From the NCBI RefSeq assembly GCF_000821185.2, contig NZ_CP050855.1, forward strand, positions 1,240,001 to 1,304,000: a stretch of 64,000 nt of DNA, written 5' to 3'. Below, piece by piece: positions 1 through 8,501 of the stretch (positions within the stretch are counted from its first letter, which is position 1; every line of letters starts with the position of its first letter). The translations under genes and the position numbers were made by a program. Origin of the DNA: Serratia symbiotica (GTDB lineage: Bacteria; Pseudomonadota; Gammaproteobacteria; Enterobacterales; Enterobacteriaceae). Below the pieces are notes generated by a model. That model saw nothing but the letters and a program-made list of their open reading frames with translations. It did not search any database and was not told the origin of the DNA.

Positions 1-1205
1 CGGAAATCCGTACCATGAAACTGGAAGACGGCAAAGATGCTTCTCTGGTTGCCGGCCAGACTTTTACCTTCACCACCGATCAAAGCGTCATCGGTAATAG
101 CGAACGCGTTGCGGTGACCTACACCGGTTTCTCAGCCGACCTGAAAATCGGCGATACCGTACTGGTTGATGATGGCTTGATCGGCATGGAAGTCATCAAG
201 GTAACCGAGAATGAAGTGATCTGTAAGGTGCTGAACAACGGCGATCTGGGTGAAAACAAAGGCGTTAATCTGCCGGGCGTTTCCATCCAACTACCTGCAC
301 TGGCTGAAAAAGACAAGCATGACCTGATTTTTGGCTGTGAACAAGGCGTGGACTTCGTTGCTGCCTCTTTTATCCGCAAGCGTTCTGACGTGCTGGAAAT
401 CCGTGAGCACCTGAAAATCCACGGCGGTGAGCAAATCCAAATCATTTCCAAGATTGAAAACCAAGAAGGTCTTAACAACTTCGACGAAATCCTCGAAGCG
501 TCCGATGGCATCATGGTCGCCCGTGGTGATCTGGGGGTTGAGATCCCGGTAGAAGAAGTGATCTTTGCCCAGAAGATGATGATCGAAAAATGTAACCACG
601 CGCGCAAAGTGGTGATCACCGCCACCCAAATGCTGGATTCGATGATCAAAAACCCGCGCCCTACCCGCGCGGAGGCTGGCGACGTGGCCAATGCCATTCT
701 GGACGGCACCGACGCCGTCATGCTATCTGGTGAGAGTGCCAAGGGCAAATACCCCTTGGAGGCAGTCACCATCATGGCAACCATCTGTGAGCGCACTGAT
801 CGCGTGATGCCAAGCCGTATTGACAAACTCAACGACAGCCGCAAGCTGCGCATCACTGAGGCCGTCTGCCGTAGCGCGGTCGAAACCGCAGAGAAACTGG
901 ACGCGCCGCTGATCGTAGTTGCCACCAGCGGCGGCAAATCAGCCAAATCGGTGCGTAAATACTTCCCTAATGCGTTGATCCTGGCACTGACCACCAATGA
1001 AGTCACTGCCCACCAGTTGATCCTGAGCAAAGGTGTTATCCCGATGAGAGTCAAAGAAATTGCCTCTACCGACGACTTCTACCGCATTGGTAAAGAAGCG
1101 GCGCTATCCAGCGGTCTGGCGCAAAAAGGCGATGTGGTGGTGATGGTTTCCGGCGCTCTGGTGCCAAGCGGCACCACCAATACCACCTCGGTGCACCTGC
1201 TATAA
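1..1205 (+). CDS. pykF: pyruvate kinase I, 3' part (5' end outside window)
   Basis: Catalyses phosphoenolpyruvate + ADP to pyruvate + ATP, the last step of glycolysis, in the cytoplasm. The frame is open from the first base and reads [11 protein letters not shown], which matches roughly residue 70 of the 470-residue E. coli PykF; about 400 codons are present. Visible family signatures are the active-site stretch [10 protein letters not shown], the [12 protein letters not shown] loop, and [11 protein letters not shown]. The C-terminal allosteric domain ends [12 protein letters not shown]. Identity to E. coli PykF is high along the whole fragment, so type I (PykF) is preferred over PykA. The first ATG in the window (15) is internal, not the start. 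The gene is followed by its terminator, now split by an insertion sequence, and then by lpp as in E. coli. Confidence 0.97.
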   Translation, partial: EIRTMKLEDGKDASLVAGQTFTFTTDQSVIGNSERVAVTYTGFSADLKIGDTVLVDDGLIGMEVIKVTENEVICKVLNNGDLGENKGVNLPGVSIQLPALAEKDKHDLIFGCEQGVDFVAASFIRKRSDVLEIREHLKIHGGEQIQIISKIENQEGLNNFDEILEASDGIMVARGDLGVEIPVEEVIFAQKMMIEKCNHARKVVITATQMLDSMIKNPRPTRAEAGDVANAILDGTDAVMLSGESAKGKYPLEAVTIMATICERTDRVMPSRIDKLNDSRKLRITEAVCRSAVETAEKLDAPLIVVATSGGKSAKSVRKYFPNALILALTTNEVTAHQLILSKGVIPMRVKEIASTDDFYRIGKEAALSSGLAQKGDVVVMVSGALVPSGTTNTTSVHLL

Positions 1206-1233
1206 TATAAAAGGTGACAGACTTGTTTTGATA

Positions 1234-1251
1234 AAAACGCCGCGCTATGCG
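1234..1251 (+). terminator. pykF Rho-independent terminator, split by an IS
   Basis: The left half lies here and the right half at 2664-2680. Removing the IS and one copy of the 11-bp duplication restores a hairpin with arms AAAACGCCGC and GCGGCGTTTT around loop GCTAT, just after the pykF stop. The duplicated bases CGCGCTATGCG are the hairpin apex. The terminator is therefore broken in its present form. Confidence 0.85.
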
Positions 1252-1295
1252 TAATGCCGATCAGTTAAGGATCACTTGAACGATCCTACCTCTGT

Positions 1296-2654
1296 GTGAA
1301 AATCCGTAATCTCCCTGAGATTACGGATTTTTTTATGTTACTGAGTCAGGCGCTTGATGCCGTTCTTAAATTCTCTCCTAAAGAGTTTGCTGCACTGTCT
1401 GATTTGCTCTCACCTGAGCTTATCGATGAGTGCCTGGCTGATACCGGGGTCGTGACGCTTCGCAAGCGCCGTCTCCCCATGGAGATGATGGTCTGGGCTG
1501 TCGCCGGTATGTCCTTGTTCCGCTCATTTTCCATGAATCAGTTGGTTTCACATCTCGATATTATGCTGCCGGGTAAGCGTCCTTTTGTCGCACCCAGCGC
1601 CGTGGTACAAGCCCGTCAGCGGCTCGGGGAAGATGTGGTTAGACTGGTTTTCGAGAAAACACGCCAACTCTGGTTCGAGAAAACACCGTTATCCCACTGG
1701 AACGGTCTGACATTGATGGCTGTAGACGGCACTCTGTGGAGAACACCGGACACGCCGGAAAATGATGCTGCTTTTGGACGAACAGCTAATGAGTATGCCC
1801 AGTCCGACTGGCCACAGCTGCGTATGGTCTGTCAGATGGAAGTGACCAGTCATCTGTTATCCGGTGTGAGCTTTGGCAGCGTGTCAGAAACCAGCAAAGT
1901 TGACCTTGCCGCTCAATTGGCCGGGCAGACGCAGGACCACTCACTGACGATACTGGATAAAGGCTTCTATGCACTCGGGTTGCTTCACCACTGGTGGTCA
2001 TCAGGAACAGAAAAACACTGGATGATCCCACTGCGCAAAGGCGCGCAGTATCAGGTGCGCGAGAAGCTGGGTGCAGGACATGAACTGGTCGAACTCAGCT
2101 TAACCCCTCAGGCCCGTAAGAAATGGAAAGATGCGCCTCAAACACTGACGGCGAGGTTGATAAGTAAAGAAATCAACGGAAAAACAATACAGATCCTGAC
2201 GTCAATGTGCGATCCGTTACGTTACCCTAAAGCTGATATCGTTGACCTTTACGGGCAGCGTTGGGAAATCGAGCAGGGCTTCAGAGAAATGAAACAGCAT
2301 CTGTTGCAAAATGAACTGACGCTGAGAAGCAGAAAGCCAGAGCTAATAAGACAGGAACTCTGGGGTGTAGTGCTGGCTTATAACCTGCTGAGGTTCATGA
2401 TGGCACAGATGGCTTACAGCCTGAAAAACGTGGAGCCTTACCAGATAGGGTTTAAACAGGCTGCACTGTATCTAACAGCGCAACTGAGCATACTGCCAGC
2501 GGTGGCTCCGGGAAAGGTGCCGAAAGTGATGAATGAAATCCTGGCGATGGCTGAAAGCTTCGTCCTGCCAGCCCGACGGCAAAGACATTATCCAAGAGCG
2601 GTAAAAAAGAAGCCGCAACGTTACCCGTTGCGGCGTCCTCAAAAGCTTAACTGA
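1296..2654 (+). CDS. IS4-family transposase, copy 1
   Basis: DDE transposase of 452 residues that cuts and joins the element ends. It has an N-terminal IS4-type domain (about residues 10-105) and then the catalytic core. Core acidic residues are in LMAVDGTLW, in TILDKGFYA, and in the IS4 signature Y-(2)-R-(3)-E-(6)-K, read as YGQRWEIEQGFREMK near residue 325. The frame starts with GTG at 1296, inside a strong hairpin; an ATG at 1335 just after the hairpin is an equally plausible start and would give a 439-residue protein. It differs from copy 2 at only five residues (L/F, R/Q, K/E, T/P, P/S). No frameshift is seen, so it is probably functional. Confidence 0.93.
   Translation: MKIRNLPEITDFFMLLSQALDAVLKFSPKEFAALSDLLSPELIDECLADTGVVTLRKRRLPMEMMVWAVAGMSLFRSFSMNQLVSHLDIMLPGKRPFVAPSAVVQARQRLGEDVVRLVFEKTRQLWFEKTPLSHWNGLTLMAVDGTLWRTPDTPENDAAFGRTANEYAQSDWPQLRMVCQMEVTSHLLSGVSFGSVSETSKVDLAAQLAGQTQDHSLTILDKGFYALGLLHHWWSSGTEKHWMIPLRKGAQYQVREKLGAGHELVELSLTPQARKKWKDAPQTLTARLISKEINGKTIQILTSMCDPLRYPKADIVDLYGQRWEIEQGFREMKQHLLQNELTLRSRKPELIRQELWGVVLAYNLLRFMMAQMAYSLKNVEPYQIGFKQAALYLTAQLSILPAVAPGKVPKVMNEILAMAESFVLPARRQRHYPRAVKKKPQRYPLRRPQKLN
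1299..1334 (+). terminator. IS-borne terminator-like hairpin before the transposase
   Basis: Arms AAAATCCGTAATCTC (1299-1313) and its perfect complement (1317-1331) enclose a 3-nt loop and run into a T stretch. The structure has the form of a Rho-independent terminator and sits 47 bp inside the left end. The same hairpin is at 3258-3293 in copy 2. A diverged version with AAAAAGG/CCTTTTT arms is at 49279-49312 in the third element. In several ISs such hairpins limit read-through expression of the transposase; that role is inferred here. Confidence 0.75.
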
Positions 2655-2810
2655 CAAGCATTACGCGCTATGCGGCGTTTTCATAGCAACGGTAAACTAT
2701 TTTCTGAAAACGCAACCACGCACTGGACATGATTTTGCGGATAAAAAATCCGAGTGGTCTTATATAACTTGGCTGTTTTTACTCATTTTTTTCACTATTT
2801 TTTCGGAGAA

Positions 2811-2832
2811 AATGTTAGCTCGAGCTAACATT
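2811..2832. promoter_or_regulatory. 22-bp perfect palindrome upstream of lpp
   Basis: An uninterrupted palindrome with half-site AATGTTAGCTC and no spacer lies about 55 bp before the lpp -10 element, in AT-rich DNA. Its form suits a dimeric regulator site. I do not recognise it as a known operator. Confidence 0.5.
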
Positions 2833-2864
2833 AAAAATAAAGTACCCTAATTTAAAAAAATTAT

Positions 2865-2929
2865 TCTCTTTCGAAAAAAGTTTGTGCAATACTTGTAACG
2901 CTACATGGAGATTAACTCAATCTAGAGGG
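2865..2929 (+). promoter_or_regulatory. lpp promoter, leader and ribosome binding site
   Basis: The stretch around the -10 element (AATACT, 2888-2893) and the leader CTACATGGAGATTAACTC are almost identical to the well-known E. coli lpp promoter region. AGAGGG (2924-2929) is the ribosome binding site for the ATG at 2937. The upstream DNA is very AT-rich, as at the strong E. coli promoter. Confidence 0.75.
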
Positions 2930-2936
2930 TGATATA

Positions 2937-3173
2937 ATGAATCGTACTAAACTGGTACTGGGCTCAGTAATCCTAGGTTCCACTCTGCTGGCAGGCTGCT
3001 CAAGCAATACTAAAATCGAACAACTGTCTACTGACGTTCAAACCCTGAACGCTAAAGTTGATCAGCTCAGCAACGATGTAACTGCAATCCGTTCTGACGT
3101 TCAAGCTGCTAAAGATGACGCAGCGCGCGCTAATCAACGTCTGGACAACCAAGTTCACACTTACAAAAAGTAA
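2937..3173 (+). CDS. lpp: major outer-membrane (Braun) lipoprotein
   Basis: A 78-residue prolipoprotein that links the outer membrane to peptidoglycan. The signal peptide [20 protein letters not shown] ends at the lipobox LLAGC, giving a lipidated Cys at residue 21. The mature part is a heptad-repeat coiled coil ([19 protein letters not shown]...) that trimerises. The C terminus TYKK carries the Lys that is joined to peptidoglycan; E. coli ends TYRK. Length equals E. coli Lpp. The gene now sits between two direct IS copies, but its promoter, start and stop are intact. Confidence 0.98.
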   Translation: MNRTKLVLGSVILGSTLLAGCSSNTKIEQLSTDVQTLNAKVDQLSNDVTAIRSDVQAAKDDAARANQRLDNQVHTYKK

Positions 3174-3190
3174 GATGACTTCGTTTATTG

Positions 3191-3210
3191 AAAACGGCGC
3201 ACTCTGTGCG
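3191..3210 (+). terminator. lpp Rho-independent terminator, split by an IS
   Basis: The left half is here and the right half is at 4623-4641. Without the IS and one duplication it reads AAAACGGCGCAC, loop TCT, GTGCGCCGTTTT plus further T residues, like the E. coli lpp terminator. The 13-bp duplication CGCACTCTGTGCG covers the loop and five base pairs of stem on each side. Confidence 0.87.
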
Positions 3211-4622
3211 TAATGCCGATCAGTTAAGGATCACTTGAACGATCCTACCTCTGTGTGAAAATCCGTAATCTCCCTGAGATTACGGATTTTTTTATGTTAC
3301 TGAGTCAGGCGCTTGATGCCGTTCTTAAATTCTCTCCTAAAGAGTTTGCTGCACTGTCTGATTTGCTCTCACCTGAGCTTATCGATGAGTGCCTGGCTGA
3401 TACCGGGGTCGTGACGCTTCGCAAGCGCCGTCTCCCCATGGAGATGATGGTCTGGGCTGTCGCCGGTATGTCCTTGTTCCGCTCATTTTCCATGAATCAG
3501 TTGGTTTCACATCTCGATATTATGCTGCCGGGTAAGCGTCCTTTTGTCGCACCCAGCGCCGTGGTACAAGCCCGTCAGCGGTTCGGGGAAGATGTGGTTA
3601 GACTGGTTTTCGAGAAAACACGCCAACTCTGGTTCGAGAAAACACCGTTATCCCACTGGAACGGTCTGACATTGATGGCTGTAGACGGCACTCTGTGGAG
3701 AACACCGGACACGCCGGAAAATGATGCTGCTTTTGGACAAACAGCTAATGAGTATGCCCAGTCCGACTGGCCACAGCTGCGTATGGTCTGTCAGATGGAA
3801 GTGACCAGTCATCTGTTATCCGGTGTGAGCTTTGGCAGCGTGTCAGAAACCAGCGAAGTTGACCTTGCCGCTCAATTGGCCGGGCAGACGCAGGACCACT
3901 CACTGACGATACTGGATAAAGGCTTCTATGCACTCGGGTTGCTTCACCACTGGTGGTCATCAGGAACAGAAAAACACTGGATGATCCCACTGCGCAAAGG
4001 CGCGCAGTATCAGGTGCGCGAGAAGCTGGGTGCAGGACATGAACTGGTCGAACTCAGCTTACCCCCTCAGGCCCGTAAGAAATGGAAAGATGCGCCTCAA
4101 ACACTGACGGCGAGGTTGATAAGTAAAGAAATCAACGGAAAAACAATACAGATCCTGACGTCAATGTGCGATCCGTTACGTTACCCTAAAGCTGATATCG
4201 TTGACCTTTACGGGCAGCGTTGGGAAATCGAGCAGGGCTTCAGAGAAATGAAACAGCATCTGTTGCAAAATGAACTGACGCTGAGAAGCAGAAAGCCAGA
4301 GCTAATAAGACAGGAACTCTGGGGTGTAGTGCTGGCTTATAACCTGCTGAGGTTCATGATGGCACAGATGGCTTACAGCCTGAAAAACGTGGAGCCTTAC
4401 CAGATAGGGTTTAAACAGGCTGCACTGTATCTAACAGCGCAACTGAGCATACTGCCAGCGGTGGCTCCGGGAAAGGTGCCGAAAGTGATGAATGAAATCC
4501 TGGCGATGGCTGAAAGCTTCGTCCTGTCAGCCCGACGGCAAAGACATTATCCAAGAGCGGTAAAAAAGAAGCCGCAACGTTACCCGTTGCGGCGTCCTCA
4601 AAAGCTTAACTGACAAGCATTA
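3211..4622 (+). mobile_element. IS4-family insertion sequence, copy 2 (1412 bp)
   Basis: Same ends, length and layout as copy 1, in the same orientation. A 13-bp direct duplication CGCACTCTGTGCG (3198-3210 and 4623-4635) flanks it. The duplication differs from that of copy 1, so the two elements arrived separately and do not form a composite transposon carrying lpp. Confidence 0.94.
3255..4613 (+). CDS. IS4-family transposase, copy 2
   Basis: 452 residues with the same domains and DDE/YREK residues as the copy at 1296-2654, from which it differs at five positions. It is intact with a GTG start at 3255 inside the hairpin, or an ATG at 3294 after it. It is transcribed in the direction of lpp. 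Confidence 0.93.
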   Translation: MKIRNLPEITDFFMLLSQALDAVLKFSPKEFAALSDLLSPELIDECLADTGVVTLRKRRLPMEMMVWAVAGMSLFRSFSMNQLVSHLDIMLPGKRPFVAPSAVVQARQRFGEDVVRLVFEKTRQLWFEKTPLSHWNGLTLMAVDGTLWRTPDTPENDAAFGQTANEYAQSDWPQLRMVCQMEVTSHLLSGVSFGSVSETSEVDLAAQLAGQTQDHSLTILDKGFYALGLLHHWWSSGTEKHWMIPLRKGAQYQVREKLGAGHELVELSLPPQARKKWKDAPQTLTARLISKEINGKTIQILTSMCDPLRYPKADIVDLYGQRWEIEQGFREMKQHLLQNELTLRSRKPELIRQELWGVVLAYNLLRFMMAQMAYSLKNVEPYQIGFKQAALYLTAQLSILPAVAPGKVPKVMNEILAMAESFVLSARRQRHYPRAVKKKPQRYPLRRPQKLN

Positions 4623-4781
4623 CGCACTCTGTGCGCCGTTTTTTTGCCGTTATTCACTGTTGCGTCAAACTTACAGAGGGGTCAGTCGCTGCTCTTTGGC
4701 AAATTTAGTGGTGGTAAATCAGAACAGTGGTTGCTCAAGGAGTGACGAAGCTAATACAACAACAAAGTCTTATCCATCGCT

Positions 4782-5198
4782 TCAGAGTAACTGCGTAGCC
4801 TTACGGCGGATAGCACGGATCATTGCTTCCACCCCCTGTGATCGCGATGGCGTCAAATGTTGGCTGAGCGCCAGTTCGCCAAAGAATGGCCGCACGTCGA
4901 GATCGACAATCTGCTGTGGCGTCAACGAGCGGTAAAGGATAAACACTACCGCCAGCAGCCCTTTGACGATCGCCGTATCGCTGTCGCCATGAAATTCAAC
5001 CCGCCCCTGCTCGTCGCTGCTCATGACGATCCACACTTGGCTCTGGCAACCGGAAATCAGGTTGCCGGGTTGCCGCTCGGTATCATTCAACGCGGGCAGT
5101 TTTGCTCCCAACTCGATCACATACAGGTACTTCTCTTCCCAGTTCAGACAGCGGGAAAAATTACGCGCCAATTTATCTTTGTCCGGCAGATTCGCCAT
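4782..5198 (-). CDS. sufE: cysteine desulfuration protein SufE
   Basis: Accepts persulfide sulfur from SufS and passes it to the SufBCD scaffold for Fe-S cluster assembly in the cytoplasm. The protein has 138 residues, the usual length. The acceptor cysteine is in [11 protein letters not shown] near residue 51, on the loop conserved in SufE and CsdE. It is the last gene of the suf operon, 30 bp after sufS. In E. coli ldtE lies between lpp and sufE; here only about 140 bp separate the lpp terminator half from sufE, and I recognise no ldtE remnant in them. Confidence 0.96.
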   Translation of the reverse strand: MANLPDKDKLARNFSRCLNWEEKYLYVIELGAKLPALNDTERQPGNLISGCQSQVWIVMSSDEQGRVEFHGDSDTAIVKGLLAVVFILYRSLTPQQIVDLDVRPFFGELALSQHLTPSRSQGVEAMIRAIRRKATQLL

Positions 5199-5228
5199 GA
5201 GGTTTCTTTCCGTTATGCCTAGCTGACA

Positions 5229-6455
5229 CTAGCCCAATAGCTGATGAATGCGTTGTAAACCGGCCATTAACCGCGCCACTTCTTCCTGTGTATTATATAG
5301 CGCCAACGAGGCGCGGCACATGCTGGGTACCTGATAAAACGCCATCAGCGGCATCGCACAGTGATGGCCGGTACGAATGGCAATGCCATACTGATCGAGG
5401 AAGCTACCGACATCATAAGCATGGTGTTCACCCAAATTAAAGGCAATCACTCCGACACGATCCGCCGGGCCGTAGATTTTGATTGTCGGCACCTGCTGCA
5501 ACGCCTCAAGTGCATAGTGCATCAGCGATTGTTCGTAGTTGTGGATCGCCTTCAGACCCAGTGCACTCACGTAGTCGATCGCCGCCCCCAGCCCAATGAT
5601 AGCAGCGGTATTCGGCGAGCCGGCCTCAAAACGCCACGGTGGCTCGGCGAAGGTGGTGCCAGCACTTAAGCTAACCTGTTGAATCATCGCCCCCCCCCCT
5701 TCCCATGGTGGCATCTGTTGCAGCAACGCCCGACGGCCGTACAGAATACCGATACCGGAAGGCCCGTACAGCTTGTGGCCAGAGAAGACATAGAAATCGC
5801 AGTCCAGCGACTGCACGTCAACCTGCTGGTGCATCACCGCCTGCGCGCCATCCACCAACACATGCAAAGCGGGGGCTTGCGCTTTAGCACGGGCGATAAT
5901 ATCACGCAGCGGATTGACGGTGCCCAGCACGTTGGACACCTGAGTTATCGCCAGCAGTTTACAGGATGAGTCGATCACGTCCGCCAGCAGAGCCAGATCC
6001 AAGGTGCCATCCGCCTGCAATGGCCAGACTCGCAGATTTAACCCGTGCTCCTGCGCCAGCATCTGCCAAGGTACGATGTTGGCATGGTGCTCCATCTCGG
6101 TGATGATGATACTGTCGCCCGGTTGCAGCAAGTGGCGGCCAAAGCTGTTGGCCACCAAATTGATACCTTCAGTGGTACCCTTGACGAATACGATCTCTTC
6201 CGCCGAGGCAGCGTTGATAAACTGCGCCGCTTTTTCACGCACTGCCTCCATCTGCTGCGTTGCCTCGGCGCTCAAGGTGTGGATACCACGATGCACCGCC
6301 GCATAGCCATGGCGGTAGAAGTCCAGTTCGCGATCGATCACCACCTGCGGCTTCTGCGCGCTAGCGGCGCTGTCGAGGTAGGCCAACGGACTGCCGTTAA
6401 CCTCCCGCGCCAGTAACGGAAAATCGCGGCGCACGCGCTCAATCGGATAACTCAT
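5229..6455 (-). CDS. sufS: cysteine desulfurase SufS
   Basis: PLP enzyme that takes sulfur from L-cysteine, leaving alanine, and hands it to SufE. Visible features are the PLP lysine in [11 protein letters not shown] (about residue 225), the conserved [12 protein letters not shown] segment, and the catalytic cysteine in [10 protein letters not shown]. The start at 6455 gives 408 residues (E. coli 406) and overlaps the sufD stop as ATGA; a longer frame to 6500 would lie inside sufD. The WEGGGAM codons form a run of ten G (plus-strand C run 5690-5699), a slippage-prone tract in an otherwise intact frame. Confidence 0.96.
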   Translation of the reverse strand: MSYPIERVRRDFPLLAREVNGSPLAYLDSAASAQKPQVVIDRELDFYRHGYAAVHRGIHTLSAEATQQMEAVREKAAQFINAASAEEIVFVKGTTEGINLVANSFGRHLLQPGDSIIITEMEHHANIVPWQMLAQEHGLNLRVWPLQADGTLDLALLADVIDSSCKLLAITQVSNVLGTVNPLRDIIARAKAQAPALHVLVDGAQAVMHQQVDVQSLDCDFYVFSGHKLYGPSGIGILYGRRALLQQMPPWEGGGAMIQQVSLSAGTTFAEPPWRFEAGSPNTAAIIGLGAAIDYVSALGLKAIHNYEQSLMHYALEALQQVPTIKIYGPADRVGVIAFNLGEHHAYDVGSFLDQYGIAIRTGHHCAMPLMAFYQVPSMCRASLALYNTQEEVARLMAGLQRIHQLLG

Positions 6456-7738
6456 GCGTTCTCCCTCGGCAGGCGCTGGGCAATGCGCGCCAGCACCCAT
6501 TCTCGGAGAGTTTCGTTGGCAATGTTTGCGGTCAGTTCGGCGGCAAAAGCGAAGATGATCATCTGCTGTGCGGCATGCTTGTCAATACCGCGTGATTGCA
6601 TATAGAACAACTGCGCCACATCGATGCGTCCAACGGTGGCCCCGTGGCTGCATTTGACGTCATCGGCGTAGATCTCCAACTGCGGCTTGGTGTCCACTTC
6701 CGCCGCTTTGCCCAGCAGAAGATTATGGTTGGTCATCTGGCCATCGGTTTTGATCGCGTGTTTGGCCACGTTGATCATGCCATTGAATACCGCCTTGGCC
6801 CTGTCACTGACCACAGTTTTATGCAACTGGCGGCTCTCACAGTATCCCTGATTATGCTCTAGATAGGTGCGGGTATCACATACCTCTTTGCCGATCGGTA
6901 ACACCAGGCTGTTGATCGCCAAGTTGGCACCTGTGCCGTTCAATTGTGCGCTGGTGTTATGACGGGTTAATCCGGCTCCCAACAGGAAGCTATCGCTTTT
7001 CACCCGTGCATCACGGCCAATCACCAGATCGTTATGGGAAAAGTGGTAGCTCGGGTAGCTTTCAAACGCCAGCTTACAGTGTAGTAGCTCGGCATTATCG
7101 GCCACATTGGCCGTCAACCGCGCGCCAGTGAAATGTGCAGCATCACCCAGGCTGACGTAATGCTCGATCACTTCAGCCTGCGCGCCGTGCGCAATCGCCA
7201 GGTGATGGCGATGATGTACGGTATTCACTTCGCCTTCAGTTCCGTTCCCGCTGCTGATATGCAGCAGGTACAGTGGCCGTGTGGCGGCTTTGCCAGCAGG
7301 CAGGTGGATGATGCTGGTTTCTTGCGCCAGGCTTTCCGTCAGGTGCAGGAAAATCTCCGGCTGAATGGGAGTTGGCAGCGCCTGTGGGGTGCCGTTGGTG
7401 GCTAGCTCGAAGCGATACTCACCCAAATGGCGATCGCTGAGCGCAGCGCTGAAGTGACCATCGATAAACACCAGACGATAGGCCTCAATATTCAGCGCTA
7501 GCGCATCGCATTGCGCCGTAGTGACCGGTTTGGCCAACGGTTCAATAAATTGCTGATCCAACAGCCCTTCCAGCGGGGTATATTTCCAGTTTTCATGTTT
7601 GCGCGTTGGCCAGCCGAGGCTCTGCACCTGTTGCCAGTGTGCCAGGGCATGGGCGGAATGCTCGCCACTGCGGCGTTCAAACAGGCTAGACCACTGTTGC
7701 AACACGCGTGAATTATTGTTGCTCGGCAAGCCAGCCAT
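6452..7738 (-). CDS. sufD: Fe-S assembly scaffold protein SufD
   Basis: Partner of SufB and SufC in the SufBC2D scaffold complex. The 428 residues match the family (E. coli 423). It has the N-terminal [14 protein letters not shown] motif and the C-terminal beta-helix segment [15 protein letters not shown], which holds the histidine counted among the cluster-assembly residues. The start MAGLPSNNN lies 26 bp inside sufC, an overlap also seen in related operons, so translation is probably coupled. The stop overlaps the sufS start by 4 bp. Confidence 0.96.
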   Translation of the reverse strand: MAGLPSNNNSRVLQQWSSLFERRSGEHSAHALAHWQQVQSLGWPTRKHENWKYTPLEGLLDQQFIEPLAKPVTTAQCDALALNIEAYRLVFIDGHFSAALSDRHLGEYRFELATNGTPQALPTPIQPEIFLHLTESLAQETSIIHLPAGKAATRPLYLLHISSGNGTEGEVNTVHHRHHLAIAHGAQAEVIEHYVSLGDAAHFTGARLTANVADNAELLHCKLAFESYPSYHFSHNDLVIGRDARVKSDSFLLGAGLTRHNTSAQLNGTGANLAINSLVLPIGKEVCDTRTYLEHNQGYCESRQLHKTVVSDRAKAVFNGMINVAKHAIKTDGQMTNHNLLLGKAAEVDTKPQLEIYADDVKCSHGATVGRIDVAQLFYMQSRGIDKHAAQQMIIFAFAAELTANIANETLREWVLARIAQRLPRENA

Positions 7739-8459
7739 AACCCTGCTCCTCCAACTGTTTCACCAACGTGAAATCGCCGGACTTGACGATACGCCCCTGA
7801 GACAAAACATGGACGTAGTCCGGCTTGATGTAATCCAGAATGCGCTGGTAATGGGTGACGATAATAAACGCGCGTTTTCCATCTCGCAGCGAGTTAACTC
7901 CGTTAGCGACAATCTTGAGCGCATCGATATCCAGGCCGGAATCAGTTTCATCAAGGATGCACAAAGTCGGCCCCAGCGCCGCCATCTGTAGAATATCGTT
8001 GCGTTTTTTCTCACCACCGGAGAAACCGACATTGACTGACCGGGTCAGCAGATCAGTCGGCATATCAAGCAGTGCAATTTTTTCTTCGATAAAGTCCGCG
8101 AAGTCGAAACGATCGAGTGCAGGCTGTTGGCGATATTTACGCACTGCATTGACCGATGTTTGCAGAAAGAAGTGGTTGCTAACGCCGGGGATCTCCACCG
8201 GGTATTGGAATGCGAGAAATACCCCTTCACCAGCGCGTTCTTCTGGTGCTAACTCCAGTAAATCTTTGCCTTTAAAAGTGACGTCACCTGCTGTCACTTC
8301 ATACTCTTCACGGCCCGCCAACATGGCGGAGAGCGTGCTCTTGCCCGACCCGTTTGGCCCCATGATGGCATGGACTTCGCCCGGATTAATTTCCAAATTC
8401 AACCCTTTGAGGATTTCATTGCCTTCTACGCTGACTTTCAAATTATTGATACTTAACAT
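7713..8459 (-). CDS. sufC: Fe-S assembly ATPase SufC
   Basis: ABC-type ATPase of the SufBC2D complex, soluble in the cytoplasm. The 248 residues equal E. coli SufC. Walker A is GPNGSGKST (about residue 34), the signature is the SufC-type VGFSGGEKKR, Walker B is CILDETDSGLD, and the H-loop is IIVTHYQR. It lies about 40 bp after sufB and overlaps sufD. Confidence 0.97.
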   Translation of the reverse strand: MLSINNLKVSVEGNEILKGLNLEINPGEVHAIMGPNGSGKSTLSAMLAGREEYEVTAGDVTFKGKDLLELAPEERAGEGVFLAFQYPVEIPGVSNHFFLQTSVNAVRKYRQQPALDRFDFADFIEEKIALLDMPTDLLTRSVNVGFSGGEKKRNDILQMAALGPTLCILDETDSGLDIDALKIVANGVNSLRDGKRAFIIVTHYQRILDYIKPDYVHVLSQGRIVKSGDFTLVKQLEEQGYGWLAEQQ

Positions 8460-8501
8460 GCACTGTCCTCAGGTCGCGCTGCTGCGCTAAAAATTTGGCG
8501 G

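Larger units (their letters stand above)
1252..2663 (+). mobile_element. IS4-family insertion sequence, copy 1 (1412 bp)
   Basis: Ends are imperfect inverted repeats: TAATGCCGATCAGTTAAG at the left, and TAATGCTTGTCAGTTAAG when the right end is read inward. An 11-bp direct duplication CGCGCTATGCG flanks it (1241-1251 and 2664-2674), within the 10-13 bp range known for IS4 relatives. It holds one intact transposase gene. Copy 2 at 3211-4622 is the same length and nearly identical, so both are recent insertions. The transposase is co-directional with pykF. Confidence 0.93.

Noticed and set aside
119..1054. 311-codon open frame antisense to pykF
   Set aside because: It mirrors the strongly conserved pykF frame and has no recognisable protein features; it is a codon-usage shadow.
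1252..4622. Composite transposon carrying lpp between two IS copies
   Set aside because: Each IS has its own, different target duplication, and the lpp-pykF order is ancestral.
4642..4781. Possible ldtE remnant between lpp and sufE
   Set aside because: No L,D-transpeptidase motif or similar reading frame was recognisable on either strand.
4660..4935. 91-codon plus-strand frame before and across sufE
   Set aside because: It is antisense to the conserved sufE, lacks a ribosome binding site and has low-complexity content.
5690..5699. Frameshift in sufS at the C/G run
   Set aside because: The frame is intact through the conserved WEGGGAM motif and the full length matches the family.
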